Assembly: GCF_964656455.1 (NCBI RefSeq)
Contig: NC_135718.1
Location: 128,689,093 to 128,753,092, forward strand
From: Halichoerus grypus
Lineage: Eukaryota; Chordata; Mammalia; Carnivora; Phocidae
Length of the DNA stretch: 64,000 bases
Direction of reading: 5' to 3'
The notes under the pieces are model-generated. The model saw nothing but the letters and a program-made list of their open reading frames with translations. It was not told the DNA's origin and made no database searches. Made by a program: the position numbers and the translations under genes. Positions 47,810 through 60,545 of the stretch are shown piece by piece. The stretch's first letter is position 1. Each line of letters starts with the position of its first letter.

Positions 47810-49239
47810 ATTTACTAAGTAGTTTTGATTCTGTTTTCTTTCCTAAGTAGGATCCCAGTGAGGAAAAGGCAATCTCTGACAGAAATCTGAGGCTACCAAG
47901 GTTAAGAAAAGATGATATCCTTCAGAGAAAGGTTCCAGAAATGATTTGTCAGGGGAAGGGGTTGAGGAAAAAGGTTGGCCCCTCAGCAACACCCAAACCC
48001 ACCTGGGCACCAAGGGCAGGAAAAGGTAAACAGCCCACACCGTAACTTTAAGGCCTCACTGAATCTGTAAACACATGTTCTACGACTTTAGTACTTTATA
48101 AACTGGACACTCCGAGATTCAAAATCAAGGTCACAAAAGGGACAGTAGTGACACTAAAAATCGGCCTGAGTCTCTGAGAAGATACTAAAAGACTACAAAA
48201 TCTTTGTTTTGCTTGATGTTCCATTTGAAGACACATTTGGCAATTGTACTAAAAAAAAGAAACATAAATAGTAAGCCATTCATTTCACAGATGCAAATAT
48301 TTAACAGCTATTTAGTCCTGCTACAATTACCTGCAAGCCTAATGTTAAAAGTGGAAATAATTTTAGAACCTGTATGATCCCTAACAGCCATATTTGAAGT
48401 AAAAGACTGAAGCCTGGACTTGAATAGGAATCGCTAGGAAGCTGCTCCATTCATCCCACTGCCAGATCACTTAATATTTATATAAGGGCAACATGCAATT
48501 CTACTCAGTATACTATAATTCTGACCATGTTTCAAGGCTAGATAGATCTCCTATGTGAAAGAGAAAAGGACGCACTAACACACAGGCATGCTCAACTTAC
48601 AATGGTAGATAAATAGGTCTTATCTCCAAAGGTCTTAAATTTATCCTATGATAGATCTCAAACCATGCTCTGTTATTATTGTAGAGACAGCACCATCGAC
48701 TGCCTTATTTATTTCACATTTATTGCCACATTTAATAATAATTTGATTTAAAAGATAACCCACTTTAACCTAAAATATGCAGAAATTGCAGCCTGATAAA
48801 ACTGGTCCCCATTTGAACGGCTGCCTGGTATCAAAGGGGCAAACTCTATAAAAACTCTTCTATTATCTACTTTCCCAGGTTTTAAATAAAGGATTTTGCA
48901 GCTGTGTCTAGAGTTGAGACTTAAGAAAATCATTACCATAAGATCATAAAAGTCTTAAATACTGACTCTCAACAAACCTGCTTTTCCCCTAGCACTTTTC
49001 CTGAAGCCCACAACTAGATCCTCTTCCTTCTGTAAATGTTGATGTTTCTGGAGGTTCTGTTAGATTCTCATTCTCATTCTCCACCCCTACTTCCTCCCCT
49101 AACCTTGCCCTAATCCAAAGCCCTCCCACATATCCCAGGCAGCCTCCTTTCTCTATACTCTATCTACCTCCACATCCCCAACCCTAGTATCTTCAACCAT
49201 ACTATATACAGTTTCCATTACTTGCACACATCACACCAT

Positions 49240-49377
49240 ATAATCCAGTTGCAGATCTTTCTCAGCAGTAAGACTTCGAATTCCTTTAAATCAAAGCTGT
49301 TTAATTCATTTCTAAAACCTTAAAAACCTTAACACAATGCCTGGCACTTATTGATACATCAATAAATGTACTGAACT
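49240..49377 (+). repeat. L2/MIR-type 3' end
   Basis: CAATGCCTGGCACTTATTGA followed by CATCAATAAATGTACTGAAC is the common L2/MIR 3' terminal pattern. A SINE inserted directly after it. Confidence 0.5.
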
Positions 49378-49558
49378 GGGGTGCCTGGGTGGCTCAGTTG
49401 GTTAAGTGTACAATCTTTGTTTAGGTTCAGGTCATGGTCTCAGGATCATGTCGGGCTCTGCTCAGCTCAGTGTGGAGTCAGCTTGTCCCTCTCCCTCCCC
49501 ATCTGGCCCTCCCCTCACTCGTGCTCTTCTCTCTAAAAATGAATAAATAAAAATCTTT
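49378..49558 (+). mobile_element. SINEC, internal deletion
   Basis: Exact duplication AAATGTACTGAACTG. Confidence 0.93.
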
Positions 49559-49786
49559 AAATGTACTGAACTGACCCCACAACCAAACCCAAAGACCCAA
49601 TTCATTTCTTCATTCACCAGAGCTGACAAAAAGGATTCCCTAGTTTCTGGTAGCAGAGTTGAGAAATTCTGCTAATTCAAAGTCAACAGATAGAGAATTC
49701 CTTATATTAACAGCTGCCTAAACCTCATCAGGAAACTATCTAAAACCAATTCTTAAACCTAGATGGGTTTTAAAATGACCAGAGGA

Positions 49787-49979
49787 GGGCGGCTGGGTGG
49801 TTCAGTGGGTTAAGCATCTGCCTTTGGCTCAGGTCATGATCCCAGGGTCCTGGGATCGAGTCCTGTGTCAGGCTCCCTGCTCAGCGGGCTGTCTGCTTCT
49901 CCCTCTGCCACCGCCCCCCATTCTCTCCCTCTCTCACTCAAAAATAAGTAAAATCTTTAATAAATAAATAAATAAATAA
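49787..49979 (+). mobile_element. SINEC with AAAT-expanded tail
   Basis: Duplication ATGACCAGAGGA / ATGACCAGAAGA. Tail expanded to about six AAAT units. Confidence 0.92.
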
Positions 49980-50499
49980 ATATGACCAGAAGAGCTTCCT
50001 ACAATTCAAACAAGAGGGCATCCCATGAGATTTCAATTCAGTTCTGGGTGGAGCCCAAGATGATTTTGATGGGAGGTAGGGCTACATACAGGGGGCCTAA
50101 GGCTTAATGGATACTCTTCCACTGAATCTGGGTGGTCACTGAAATTGATGAGCCAGGAGTTTCCATACAAATGAGCCAAGCAACCAATAGTATATGAAAT
50201 GCAAAGCTCATACATATTAATAAACTAAAAAAATGAGGATTAAAAAAAAGAATGGGGATATAAGATTTATTTAAATTTTCATAAATAAATTTTAGAGACA
50301 AACAGATGAAGCAAAATGGTTATCTTAGTATTATTTGATATCATTACTAATTTTGATTTCCCTTCAGTTGTGTTTGGATGGTGAGAAGGAAGCTAGGGAA
50401 AACCACTCTTCTTCCCAAAAAGCCTGTGAGGGGAGATGAGAAGTGGCTAATGTGTGGGATTTATTAAGGGAGCCACTGTGTATAAGAAGGAAGAACAGT

Positions 50500-50820
50500 G
50501 AACTTGGAAATAAAACCATGTTTGAAATTCTCTAATCTGTCCTTTAAAAGCTGTGTCACCTTAGGGGGCGCGCCTGGGTGGCTCAGTCCATCGACCATCT
50601 GACTCTTGATTTCGGCTTAGGTCGACGCTCAGCTGGGAATCTGCTGAGTTTCTCCCTCGCCCTCTGCCCCTACCCCACTTGCACATGCTCACTCTCTCTC
50701 AAATAAATAAATCTTAAAAAAAAAAAAAAGCTTTGTCACCTTAGACAAGTCACTTAACTTCTCTCAGCAGTTTCCTTATCTATAAAACTGTCACACCTTA
50801 GCAGCAAGAACTAAGTAACA
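50500..50820 (+). repeat. MIR split by a SINE
   Basis: AAAAGCTGTGTCACCTTA and, after the SINE, GACAAGTCACTTAACTTCTC form one MIR interrupted at 50564-50725. Confidence 0.75.
50564..50725 (+). mobile_element. SINEC inserted in a MIR
   Basis: 18 bp duplication AAAAGCTGTGTCACCTTA / AAAAGCTTTGTCACCTTA. 51166-52300 beyond it shows nothing recognised. Confidence 0.94.
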
Positions 50821-50989
50821 AAAATGTTTTTTGCTGAGCCCATCAGAAAAAAAAGGGTAGCTGATACCAGAATAGAAAATGTATAAGCAAAAGAATACAA
50901 ATAGATATTAAAACAATAACAAATAATAAAAGATTCATAATTTTCCATCAACTGTCTCATGTAATCACAACTGTATTGTTACTATGGAC

Positions 50990-51165
50990 ATATGAGGTAA
51001 TATAAATAGTGGTTAAGTGCACTAACTCTAGGTTCCAATCCTTACTCCACCACATAATAGGTGACTTTGAGCAAGTTTACCCACCTCTTTTAGGCCTCAC
51101 TATGTAAAGCAGGGCCAGCATTATCCCCATGTTATAGGCAAGTTTAATGGAATAAAAAACTCTGA
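50990..51165 (+). repeat. MIR element
   Basis: AGTGGTTAAGTGCACTAACT, TCCAATCCTTACTCCACCAC and TGACTTTGAGCAAGTTTACC follow the MIR consensus in order. Confidence 0.75.
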
Positions 51166-52329
51166 AAATAGTCATGACCCTTTTAAAGCTAACAGCTCAA
51201 GGATAACACATAAACAATAGAACACACACCAGAAGGCAAATGTTTTGATTCCTACTCTAGTATTCTTTCCATGAATCTGTTCTCTTCAAGTTTTCATTTC
51301 CTAGCTAGCTAATGCCAACCTCCAAAAAAAAATTACCTTGGATCTTAAGTCAAATTCTAAACTCAGTTCCTCTCAAAAAAATCTTGATAGGCAATTATTA
51401 TATAAGTCAAAGATATATTTTATAAATGGAAGAGGAGAAAAGCCACAAGATCAGCAGTGAAAAAAAAGTGGTGAGAGAAAGGAACCCCGTAGAATGGACT
51501 GCCATGAAGTCCAATTTTTAAAAACCCTAAACCCACACCCTACACAAATCCCTGAAGCCAACCTCCTGCTGGAAAATCTGGTGGCTTTTCTCAATTTATC
51601 CAAAATACATCATACCACTGGATAAGAGCCTCTCTGAGAGAAGAAAAAGCTTGAAATACTTAAAATTTTACAAAATGGAAATTATACTCCTAAGACTCTC
51701 TTCGTAGACCTCTCTCATCTCCACTCCCTGTCCCACAACTAAGATACCATAATACAAATCCTAAGAGATACTGCTCTCCCCATCTCTTCCCTCCAAGTTA
51801 AAGACTAGCAAAGATGAGACATTACCATCTGGTTTAAATATCACCAAATGATGAGTTGGTACAACCACACAGAAAATTGGGAGGATCTTGCCTTAAAGAC
51901 CTTGTAACTGCATGGGTTTGATAAGGATTTGTTCTTTGTTTCTGGAGCGATGAGATTAGAGTAAAATGGTAACGTTTCAGTATCTAGTCTAGAGTATGTA
52001 TACCACATACGAATATGTGCTTAATAAAAGCTCTAACCAAGTGTTCAACACACACTAAGTTTTCGACTTTACTTCTCTGAACATTATAATCTGGTCAAGC
52101 CAGTGAGATGGCAAGAATTAGCACAGGAATGCACAAAAATCTGCCTAAGGTCACATAAAGAGCATAGCTCGGAAGAGAAATCTTAGGCGAGGTACATGCT
52201 CCCAACTAAAATACTCAACATTTAAGACTTAAAAGTTCTTTATACACCATTGGAGAGTGTTTTTAATACATCTAGAAAGCAATACTGAGTAAACTGCTTG
52301 ATTCAAGATAAAAAAAAAAAAAAAAAAAC

Positions 52330-52545
52330 AGGGGCACCTGGGTGGTGCAGTCCGTTGAGCCTCCGACTCTTGCTTTAGGCTCAGGTGGTGACCTCAGGGT
52401 CATGGGATCGAGCCCCGCAACTGGCTCCACACTCAGCACAGTGTACACTCAGTGCAGAGTCTGCTTGAGATTTTCTCTCCCTGTCCCTCTGCCCCTCCCA
52501 CACTTGTGCTCTCTCTCTCTTAAAACAAACAACAACAACAACAAA
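52330..52545 (+). mobile_element. SINEC with partly duplicated middle
   Basis: The segment CACTCAGCACAGTGTACACTC reads as a short internal repeat of the linker. Tail became AAC-rich. Confidence 0.88.
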
Positions 52546-52593
52546 AAACCCACTAGTGGAAACAGTATATATGGGTCTATGTAAGAGGCAATG

Positions 52594-52798
52594 TTTTTTG
52601 CTTTTTTAAGGACTTTATTTATTTATTTGACAGAGAGAGAGAGACAGCGAGAGAGGGAACATAGCAGGGGGAGTGGGAGAGGGAGAAGCAGGCTTCCTGC
52701 TGAGCAGGGAGCCCGATGCGGGGCTCAATCCCAGGACCCTGGGATCATGACCTGAGCTGAAGGCAGACGCTTAACGACAGAGCCACCCAGGTGCCCCT
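52594..52798 (-). mobile_element. SINEC, young type
   Basis: Exact duplication GTAAGAGGCAATG. 52812-53760 holds one MIR-like piece and unrecognised DNA. Confidence 0.95.
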
Positions 52799-53589
52799 GT
52801 AAGAGGCAATGCTATGAGGTCATATAACAAGATATATTTGGACAAAAAACTGGGGAATTCAGGTTTGTATGGGAGTTCTCATCAGCTTTATTATTTTTTT
52901 TTTTAAGTTTGCCTAATTGTTACTAAAGAATAACATACTATCTGGCTCTGTCCTGAGGATCAAAATAAACATTATCCCTGCCACCTTTTACTTTTCTCCC
53001 CACTTTACAAGAAGAATTGTGGAATATTATATTAAAGGCTCAATCTACTGACTCAATATACTAACTCAATTTCCTACCTAGCAAGAATTGGGGTTATTCA
53101 AATTGTTAGGTAAGATATAATGCCCTCCATGTGCAGGGCTTCAACAGCATCACAGCCATTTCATACTAGGAGAAATTTAAGTAATTTCAAACATTTCTTA
53201 ACACAAAGCTCACCTAATACAAACTCTTGCCTGAATAGGCACACTACACAAGACACACATAACATATGCACCTGCAAATTTTCTGAAATAGTTTATAACA
53301 GCTCTACTTGAAAAAAGATTTTAATCTCACTAATTTTTTATCTAATTTTTAAAAATATCTAGGAATAGACAAGCTTCATCTAGACCAACAGAAGAATTAC
53401 ATTCTGTATATTGTAGTTCTGATGCTGAGCTTTTGACTTTTCAAGTTTCACTTTTTAAAAATCCCCTCACTGTAGGGGAAAAGGGGGGATACATATTTGG
53501 CACTAACCCTTGTCTCACTAAATCTGTCCCCAGACTCTTCTTAGCAGTGAACAAATAAAGCTTTAGGATTTAAGCTCCTTGCAATCCAT

Positions 53590-53715
53590 CAATTAATTAA
53601 TCTGGACAGCAGCCCTAGGTCAGTGTCAGATCCCCTTATAGCAGATGAGAAGGCATACATTGGAGAAAAATGACATTGTCCAAGGTCATGACAAAATTAG
53701 ACTCAGAACTCTACC
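53590..53715 (-). repeat. MIR remnant, weak
   Basis: CAGATGAGAAGGCATACATT and TTGTCCAAGGTCATGACAAA resemble reverse MIR. Confidence 0.5.
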
Positions 53716-53781
53716 CACTTACGCTCTAAAATCTAGAAACACCCGACTCCTTCCTTTTACATAATAAAGGAACAGACTTTA

Positions 53782-53976
53782 GGGGTGCCTGGGTGGCTCA
53801 GCTGGTTAAGTGTATGCCTTCGGTTCGGGTCATGGTCCTGGAGTCCTGGGATCAAGCCCCACTTGGGCTCCTTGCTCAGTGGGGAGTCTGCTTCTCCCTC
53901 TCCCTCTACTCCTCCCCACTGCTCGTGCTCTCTCTCACTCACTCTCTCTTTCAAATAAATAAAATCTTTAAAAAAA
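53782..53976 (+). mobile_element. SINEC
   Basis: Duplication of 18 bp, AATAAAGGAACAGACTTT. Confidence 0.95.
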
Positions 53977-54038
53977 ATAAAGGAACAGACTTTTAAAAAA
54001 TAATCCACATACACTCCCCTTGATAAAGCTTATTTTTA

Positions 54039-54234
54039 TTTATTTTTAAAGATTTTATTTATTTATTTGACAGAGAGAGACACAGCGAGAGGGAACACAA
54101 GCAGTAGGAGTGGGAGAGGGAGAAGCAGGCTCCCTGCAGAGTAGGGAGTCCCACGCAGGGCTCGATCCCAGGACCCCAAAATCATGACCTGAGCCAAAGG
54201 CAGACGCTTAACGACTGAGCCACCCAGGCACCCC
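54039..54234 (-). mobile_element. SINEC
   Basis: Flanks GATAAAGCTTATTTTTA / GTTAAAGTTTATTTCTA, three mismatches. Confidence 0.9.
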
Positions 54235-54654
54235 GTTAAAGTTTATTTCTACCCATGCAAAATATTCCTTAAATTTTACATCTATTGTAAAATAACACAT
54301 TACCAAGTGAAATGGAATCAACCCGTTCTAAAAAACCATTCATTATGTGATCTTCTGCCTGGTGTTTAACTAGTTTCCTATCTGAGAAATTAAGTTATTC
54401 TTTTGGTGGGGAAAGCAATTAGATTTTAAGGGGTTATTGACAAAATATTTTTCAATGACCTGATTTTTAAACTGCTCTTTTTAAACTTTTGACACCACAG
54501 AAATGTTTATCAGCAATTCTGATGAAACAGAAACTGCACCATCAAGGCAAAGGCCAAACTACCACTCTTCACAGAAAAGTGAACCTAACAACCTAACCAA
54601 CAACTCATTAGACCCCTTTGATTCTCATTTCCTTAAAACTCCTTTTCTAGAAGG

Positions 54655-54772
54655 AATTTCAGATTCTCTTCCCCTACAGCAATTGTAATTGGTGCAAATA
54701 GTACTTTAACATGCCTATCCCAAGCCATGTTACAAGGAAGGAGCTATACCGCCACAGCTGGCCCCCCAAGGG
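54655..54772 (+). repeat. Copy B of the unexplained repeat pair
   Basis: Same orientation as 47691-47809, seven kilobases away in intron 1. It is either an old local duplication or two members of an interspersed family. Confidence 0.75.
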
Positions 54773-54969
54773 AGAGAACAGTTGAGATAGCCTGGCAGAC
54801 AGGGAAATGGACAAAGAGAGTATGGAATGATGCTTGCAGAGAATACCCTCCAACCACCACCACCAAACTTCCGGGTGCCAAGAGTTGGCCTGAAGACGGT
54901 CAAATTCTGCACAGTTGCCAGTAATGTGTAATAAAGCAACAAAGCCACTGATTAAAATTGAGAAATACA

Positions 54970-55073
54970 GGGGTGCCTGCTGGCTTAGTCAGGGGAGCGT
55001 GAGAGTCTTGATCTCTGGGCTGTAGGTTCGAGTCCTACATTGGATACAGAGATTACTTAAAAATAAAATCTTA
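54970..55073 (+). mobile_element. Short old CAN-SINE with intact Pol III boxes
   Basis: A box TGGCTTAGTCAGG and an exact B box GGTTCGAGTCC (55025-55035) are kept. Duplication AAATTGAGAAATACA / AAAATGAGAAATACA. 55080-55930 after it shows nothing recognised. Confidence 0.88.
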
Positions 55074-55933
55074 AAAATGAGAAATACAATCCCCATTCTA
55101 ATTGGGTAAAGTGACCATCACTCACTAAAGGCTAGATAGAAATCCCATTCCTAACTGCACAAATGTCACTCACACCCTTTAGAAGACAAAAGCTAAGCAA
55201 AACTGTTCTCTACAACTGAAGGTCACTAGCTTACTCTCAATCCCAACACTGCTCATCTGCTTTCTGCTCCTCTATATCCAGGAAAATAGCTAAAGGGACT
55301 ACATTCTCTATGCTTTTGTGTATGCTTGAGTATTTTCATAATAAAAAAATTTTACTTTACACACTGGAAGTGACAGCCCTGGCAGAGCAAAGTAATCTTT
55401 CTGTCCAGAAAGAAAGTTTACATGATAAAAAAAGAAGAAAAAAAAAAAAAGATAAACAGATGGGATGACTCTAGACCATGTCTAAAGGTACAAGGCAATG
55501 ATAGACACTTTAAGAGGAATGGTCTACAATGAAAGATCTGAATGTTTAAAAAAAAAAAAAAGGATTTATAAGAATGCATTTAGTCAAATTCCACATCTTT
55601 GTTCCAAACATCGAACATTATGGAACAGAAATGTCTCAGTGCCCCGGCAGCAGATTTTCCTCATTAGTCTGGTTCATAAACTTGGGGGTTATAAAAAACA
55701 CATTCACCATAGAAATCATCTAATAGTTAATGACATAAAAAGCAGCATTTTCGGAAGAATTTTTAGAGGTGTACGAAGGTAGCATCTCATTTAATTTTTT
55801 TCTTTAATCCCATGCTAAGACACAGCAGTTAACAAAAAAGTCCTTGTTATGCTGCATACAATTCTCATGTCTCAAACAAGTTTCTCACAAATTAGATTTT
55901 AAAAATCCAGTTATAAGTTTCTCAAACTTTATT

Positions 55934-56127
55934 TTTTTTTTTTTTAAGATTTTATTTATTTATTTGAGAGAGAGAGAATGAGAGAGAGCATGAGAGGGAG
56001 GAGGGTCAGAGGGAGAAGCAGACTCCCTGCCGAGCAGGGAGCCCAATGCGGGACTCGATCCCGGGACTCCAGGATCATGACCTGAGCCGAAGGCAGTTGC
56101 CCAACCAACTGAGCCACCCAGGCGCCC
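55934..56127 (-). mobile_element. SINEC, first of a three-element cluster
   Basis: Flanks CTCAAACTTTATTTT / TCCAACTTTATTTT. Confidence 0.92.
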
Positions 56128-56139
56128 TCCAACTTTATT

Positions 56140-56502
56140 TTTTTTAAAGATTTTATTTATTGGGGCGCCTGGGTGGCTCAGTTGTTAGGCATCTGCCTTC
56201 GGCTCAGGTTATGATCTCAGGGTCCTGGGTTCGAGCCCCACACTGGGCTCCCTGTTTGGCGGTAAACCTGCTTCTCCCTCTCCCACTCCCCCTGCTTGTG
56301 TTCCCTCTCTCGCTGTGTCTCTCTCTCTGTCAAATAAATAAATAAAATCTTTATTTATTTGACAGAGAGAGGGCACAAGCAGGGGGAGCAGCAAAGGGAG
56401 AGAGGGAAGCAGGCTCCCTGATGTGGGCCTCCATCCCAGGACCTGAGATCATGACCTGAGCCGAAGACAACCGCTTAGCCAACTGAGCCACCCAGGCGCC
56501 CC
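56140..56502 (-). mobile_element. SINEC split by an inverted SINE
   Basis: Tail at 56140-56161 and body at 56353-56502 are one element. The outer target CTCAAACTTTA is the same sequence used by the first copy. Confidence 0.9.
56162..56352 (+). mobile_element. SINEC nested in opposite orientation
   Basis: Young-type copy inserted in the T-rich tail of a minus SINE. It is the last SINE before the promoter zone. Confidence 0.93.
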
Positions 56503-59500
56503 TCTCAAACTTTAATATAAAGCAAAATAGAAGAAGCCCAAGTGTTAATGGCTTTCCCAAAGTACCATTCTACCCACCCACTTACCCCAAAGGGACTCAT
56601 CAGTTTGCCTCTGGTGATGCCTCTTCAAGTGACCCAAACTTAAAATTTCAGAATGGAAAGTACAGACAACCCTTTAATTCCCAACATTTATTCCACTTAA
56701 TTTTTTTTTTTTTTGAGGTTGGCAAAAAAAAAAAGTTTTTTTGAGGTTGTTCTGCACTTAAAACAGGTGTATTAGCATAATCTCCAGAGAATATCTAATT
56801 CTCTCAGCAAGGAAAAATCACCACTAACTCAACACAAATCAAGCTCAAAGGTCTGTACAATGAGTAAAGCAAGGATATTCTAGGTTCCTGGTTTTTTAAA
56901 CTTATATACGGCCTTTGGAAAGAGGTACACAAGTAGGCTTCCTGGAACCTAAATCCAGGAACCTAATTAGCACTTTCACTTGGGGGGGGGGGCATGAGTT
57001 CTCTCTTTATCCTTTTCTATAGCCAAACTTTAATGTGGTCCAATTAAGACAAGAAGTTACAAAAGTCTAGAAAAATACCCATTTACAGCACATAAACCAG
57101 ACTCAATTTTTTTTTTTTTATCCAACAGTTTATAATGATATTTTTTTCCCTTCTAAAAGAAAATTCTCTCACTGGAAGATTTCTATCTGCATATTAAAGT
57201 CTCCTAAACATCCTGAACTTTGTTGTTGTCCCCCAAATTAAGCAAATAAGTTCTGCTGATCTATCAAACATAAATACTCTTAAATTTAGGCCAACACATT
57301 ATAAAGAAAATTAAGTACCTTAGAGACAAAGATTGAAATTGAGGGCTAATAAATTTTCCCTAATTTTTTCTTATCAGTATATCTCAATAATGAAAGAATT
57401 CAAATCCCAGCTTTAACACAACATTAACACTTTCCAAAGGCAATTCTCAATTCATTTTACTCTTTAAAGAGGTTTAGGTTGCATGTTAAAAAACAAATCC
57501 TATAATCACTGGTAGGGAAATTTTTCCAGTGGGGGTATGAATCTTAAGCTGAGCTGCCTCATGTATTTATAATATCACTCACATTCTATTCTAAAAGCCT
57601 ATTAATTTTGTTGATTAGTTCACTAGAAGTTACAACTAGGTGGATAGGTTCAGCTCCCCATGTGACCAATTTACAATTTACCACTGGCAAAGTCAAATTC
57701 AGCTAAACACCCATTCAGGAACTAGTAACAAATGAAGTTTGTTTTTATGTTAAGGCAGACACTTTCAAACTATAACTGTAGGACTTAATCCAGTCTCCTA
57801 CTAAGTGAGGAAAAAAAAGTTTTCCTTCCGACCAGGATAGTCCTAAATTTGTCTTAAAAGTGGGTACAGGGTTTCTTTTGGGAGTGATGAAAATGTTCTA
57901 ACATTGATTGTGGTGATGGTTTTACAGCTCTGAAACTACTTAAAACTACTATGCGTAACATTTTAAATTGATGAATTATATGGTATATGAATTATATCTC
58001 AATAAAGCTGTTATTTTTTTTAAAGTAATTATAAGTTCTTCTTTCACTCAAGGACGTTTCTATTAATAAGCCTTTTCTCCAAATGGTAAGGGGTCTAAGG
58101 TGGCTGAAGAATCACAACCAGAGAAAAATTCCGAGACACCAAAGGAACTGCGAAAACAAGAGAGAGAGTTAGGCCAAAGTCAATCAAACCTAAAATTAGG
58201 GAGATTGATAGGCTGGAATGAGAGTAAATGAGCTCCATATCATTAACACCTCTAACCATACAAAGAAATGTGTATTTAAGTTCCTCCCTGTTCCTAATGG
58301 TAGAACCAGCAGGCTCACTCAAAGATGCTGACTGTATTAAAATACTTGGAAGTTTTACACTTTGCCTATAAAGATGAAGGAATCAAACTAATGACCCACA
58401 GGAAGTTAAAGTTGAAAAAATGTGTCTATTGTGCCATCTGGGGTTTGATTTAAATCCCTGATTTTTGGACACTGCCAAAGAAATATGTGGAATCTGCCTA
58501 TCTATGGCCAAATGTTAGACATCTGAGGGCAACAAAAAAAGTTATAAAAGCCATCAAATATATTCCAATCAAACTTGGGAGACTCAAAAAAGTATTCACT
58601 GAGCAGCCAACTATTTTTTGCCTAATAATTACACTCCTAAAATTAATCACTTCCAAATACCACAAAGCAACATGGAAAATGTGTCCTTAAAAAGAAGGAA
58701 ATGAAAATGTGCATTTTAAACGTAGCAAAACCAGAAGTCAGATTAATTGTAAATTTAAAAAAATTTAAATCCCAGGAAATAAGCCTGGTTATCCTACATA
58801 CTTGATATAATTTGAAAAAGATTTATTTCCCTCTTTAAAACTCAGGATTTAACAGTTTTCTTAATTTATTACCTTTTATCACATTTACCTTACTATAATT
58901 TCACAAATTTCTGTGAACCCCAAGTTTTCAGAAGCAAAACAGTTTAGGACCCTCACAGAAAGCAGCTATAAACTGAAACTATGTAAGTAACATTAATTAA
59001 AGATACAAAAGGAAACAGAAATGCTTTATAATTCTTCCCCTAATCTCCCAGCGACAAATACCAACAGACCCAATCTCTATTTTAATACTGCCTCTTGTAT
59101 TCCAAAAAATTAGAGAACAAAAATCATCTAGAAACACAGGCATTATATAGCTATACTATGGACAATATTTCATACCTCTTGGGTTTTTTGTTGCTTTATT
59201 TCAACTATATGAAACCACTTGTTCACAGCTTCTAAAACAGAACAGTTTCTAAAACAAAGACTGTTTACATCCCTTAAGATACCTTTGTTCCAACAAGACC
59301 CTTCTTCAAGAGCTACAACTTATGGAAAGATTTCCCTTTTTGTGGTTATATCAACAACAAACTCTTTCCATTTGGCACAAGAGTTTGTTAAACAAAGGAC
59401 GAAGAAAGCCCCCCTCACACAAAGAAGGTCTCCAAAACAGAGCATTGGTTATGTTTGTAGATTATCCTCTTTAACACCCTTTCTCAGGCTGTAGAATGTA

Positions 59501-60250
59501 CTACTCTCTCAATACAAAATGGTGGCCATCATGTCTGTCTGGCATTCAGAATGGGAAAAGGCAATATGATCACACATTTTGCAACACTTACCATTAATAT
59601 CCTAGCCAAGATGAAGAAATGGGTAGCCAAACCTAACCAGAGCCAACACTATCTTTTTGGGAAAGGGCCCTATAAAAGGCACAGAATAATAAAGGGTTTA
59701 CCCCAGCCCTAGTATACCACAATACCAACATGGAGGACAACTCTCACTCCCAGGAACCCGACTCCACACATTTTGATTACCAAGAACTTAATCAAGTTGC
59801 CTAATTTCTGAATAAAATCTCATTTATGCAAATGAACAATACTCACATTCACCCTTCCTGGCATTTGACATAAAACTAAACTGCTAAATGTTTGAAGCAT
59901 GATCTATTCTTCCAAGAATTAAAACCTTAGCTCTAATAAGCTCCGGCTACAACTTCTGCAGGCCTCTTTGCACTCTAGAAGAAATGTACTTCCCTTAAGC
60001 AACAAGAATCAACCTTATCCACTTTTTGAAAGAAATGATTCTATTTTCAAACATTTCCCCCATACTAGCTGACCAGTTATTTTCTGAAGCATAGGTTTCA
60101 TCTCCATCTTCAAACTTGTCCAAGAAAAACCAAAATGTGGTGTCTGTGTTTTAATTTTGGGGGGAAAGAGATGAGAGACCGGAGAAAGAAGACATATAGA
60201 GAGATCTCCCTCAAAACTCTTTTCCAAACCAGAATGATTACACACAGAAC
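56503..60250. other. SINE-free 5' part of intron 1
   Basis: Apart from an L1 3' end at 57855-58025 I recognise no repeat or gene in this 3.7 kb. Short homopolymers (G10 near 56984, T tracts) occur. It is a candidate regulatory stretch only by its lack of recent insertions. Confidence 0.6.
57855..58025 (+). mobile_element. L1 3'-end fragment in the SINE-free zone
   Basis: TTTGGGAGTGATGAAAATGT, GATTGTGGTGATGGTTTTAC and ATATCTCAATAAAGCTGTTA are characteristic L1 3' UTR phrases, followed by an A/T-rich tail. Confidence 0.8.
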
Positions 60251-60300
60251 CCCTGCAACTCCAAATGTCATTACAAAGAGCAAGCTTAAGAAAGAAAGGG

Positions 60301-60545
60301 ATTGGGGGGGGGGAATCTTCCTCCAACGGGGGTGGGAGTGGGGGTGGGGTGGGGGGCGAGGAGGACAGTGGGGAGAAGATTCTTAAACTGTAGGAAAAGC
60401 AGTTAAACGTCCTTCCCAACGGTCCCAGCCCGTCCAACCGTCCTTTAGGCCAACTCGGACTCGGACCATCCGCAAGGTGGGCAAAGAAACAGGGGTGTAG
60501 GCGCGCACCCAGTTCCGGGTGGGGGTGGGGGTGGGGGACAGGGAA
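60301..60545 (+). other. G-quadruplex-prone G tracts in 5' intron 1
   Basis: Repeated runs of 3-10 G on the plus (template) strand occur at 60303-60365, and again at 60517-60545 where GGGTGGGGGTGGGGGTGGGG is a textbook G4 motif with one-base loops. They sit at the downstream edge of the CpG island. Confidence 0.65.

Noticed and set aside
59219..59494. 91-codon plus-strand open frame in 5' intron 1
   Set aside because: No known family is recognised, and it has no CpG island, no splice signals and composition like the surrounding AT-rich intron. It is a chance open frame unless transcripts show otherwise.
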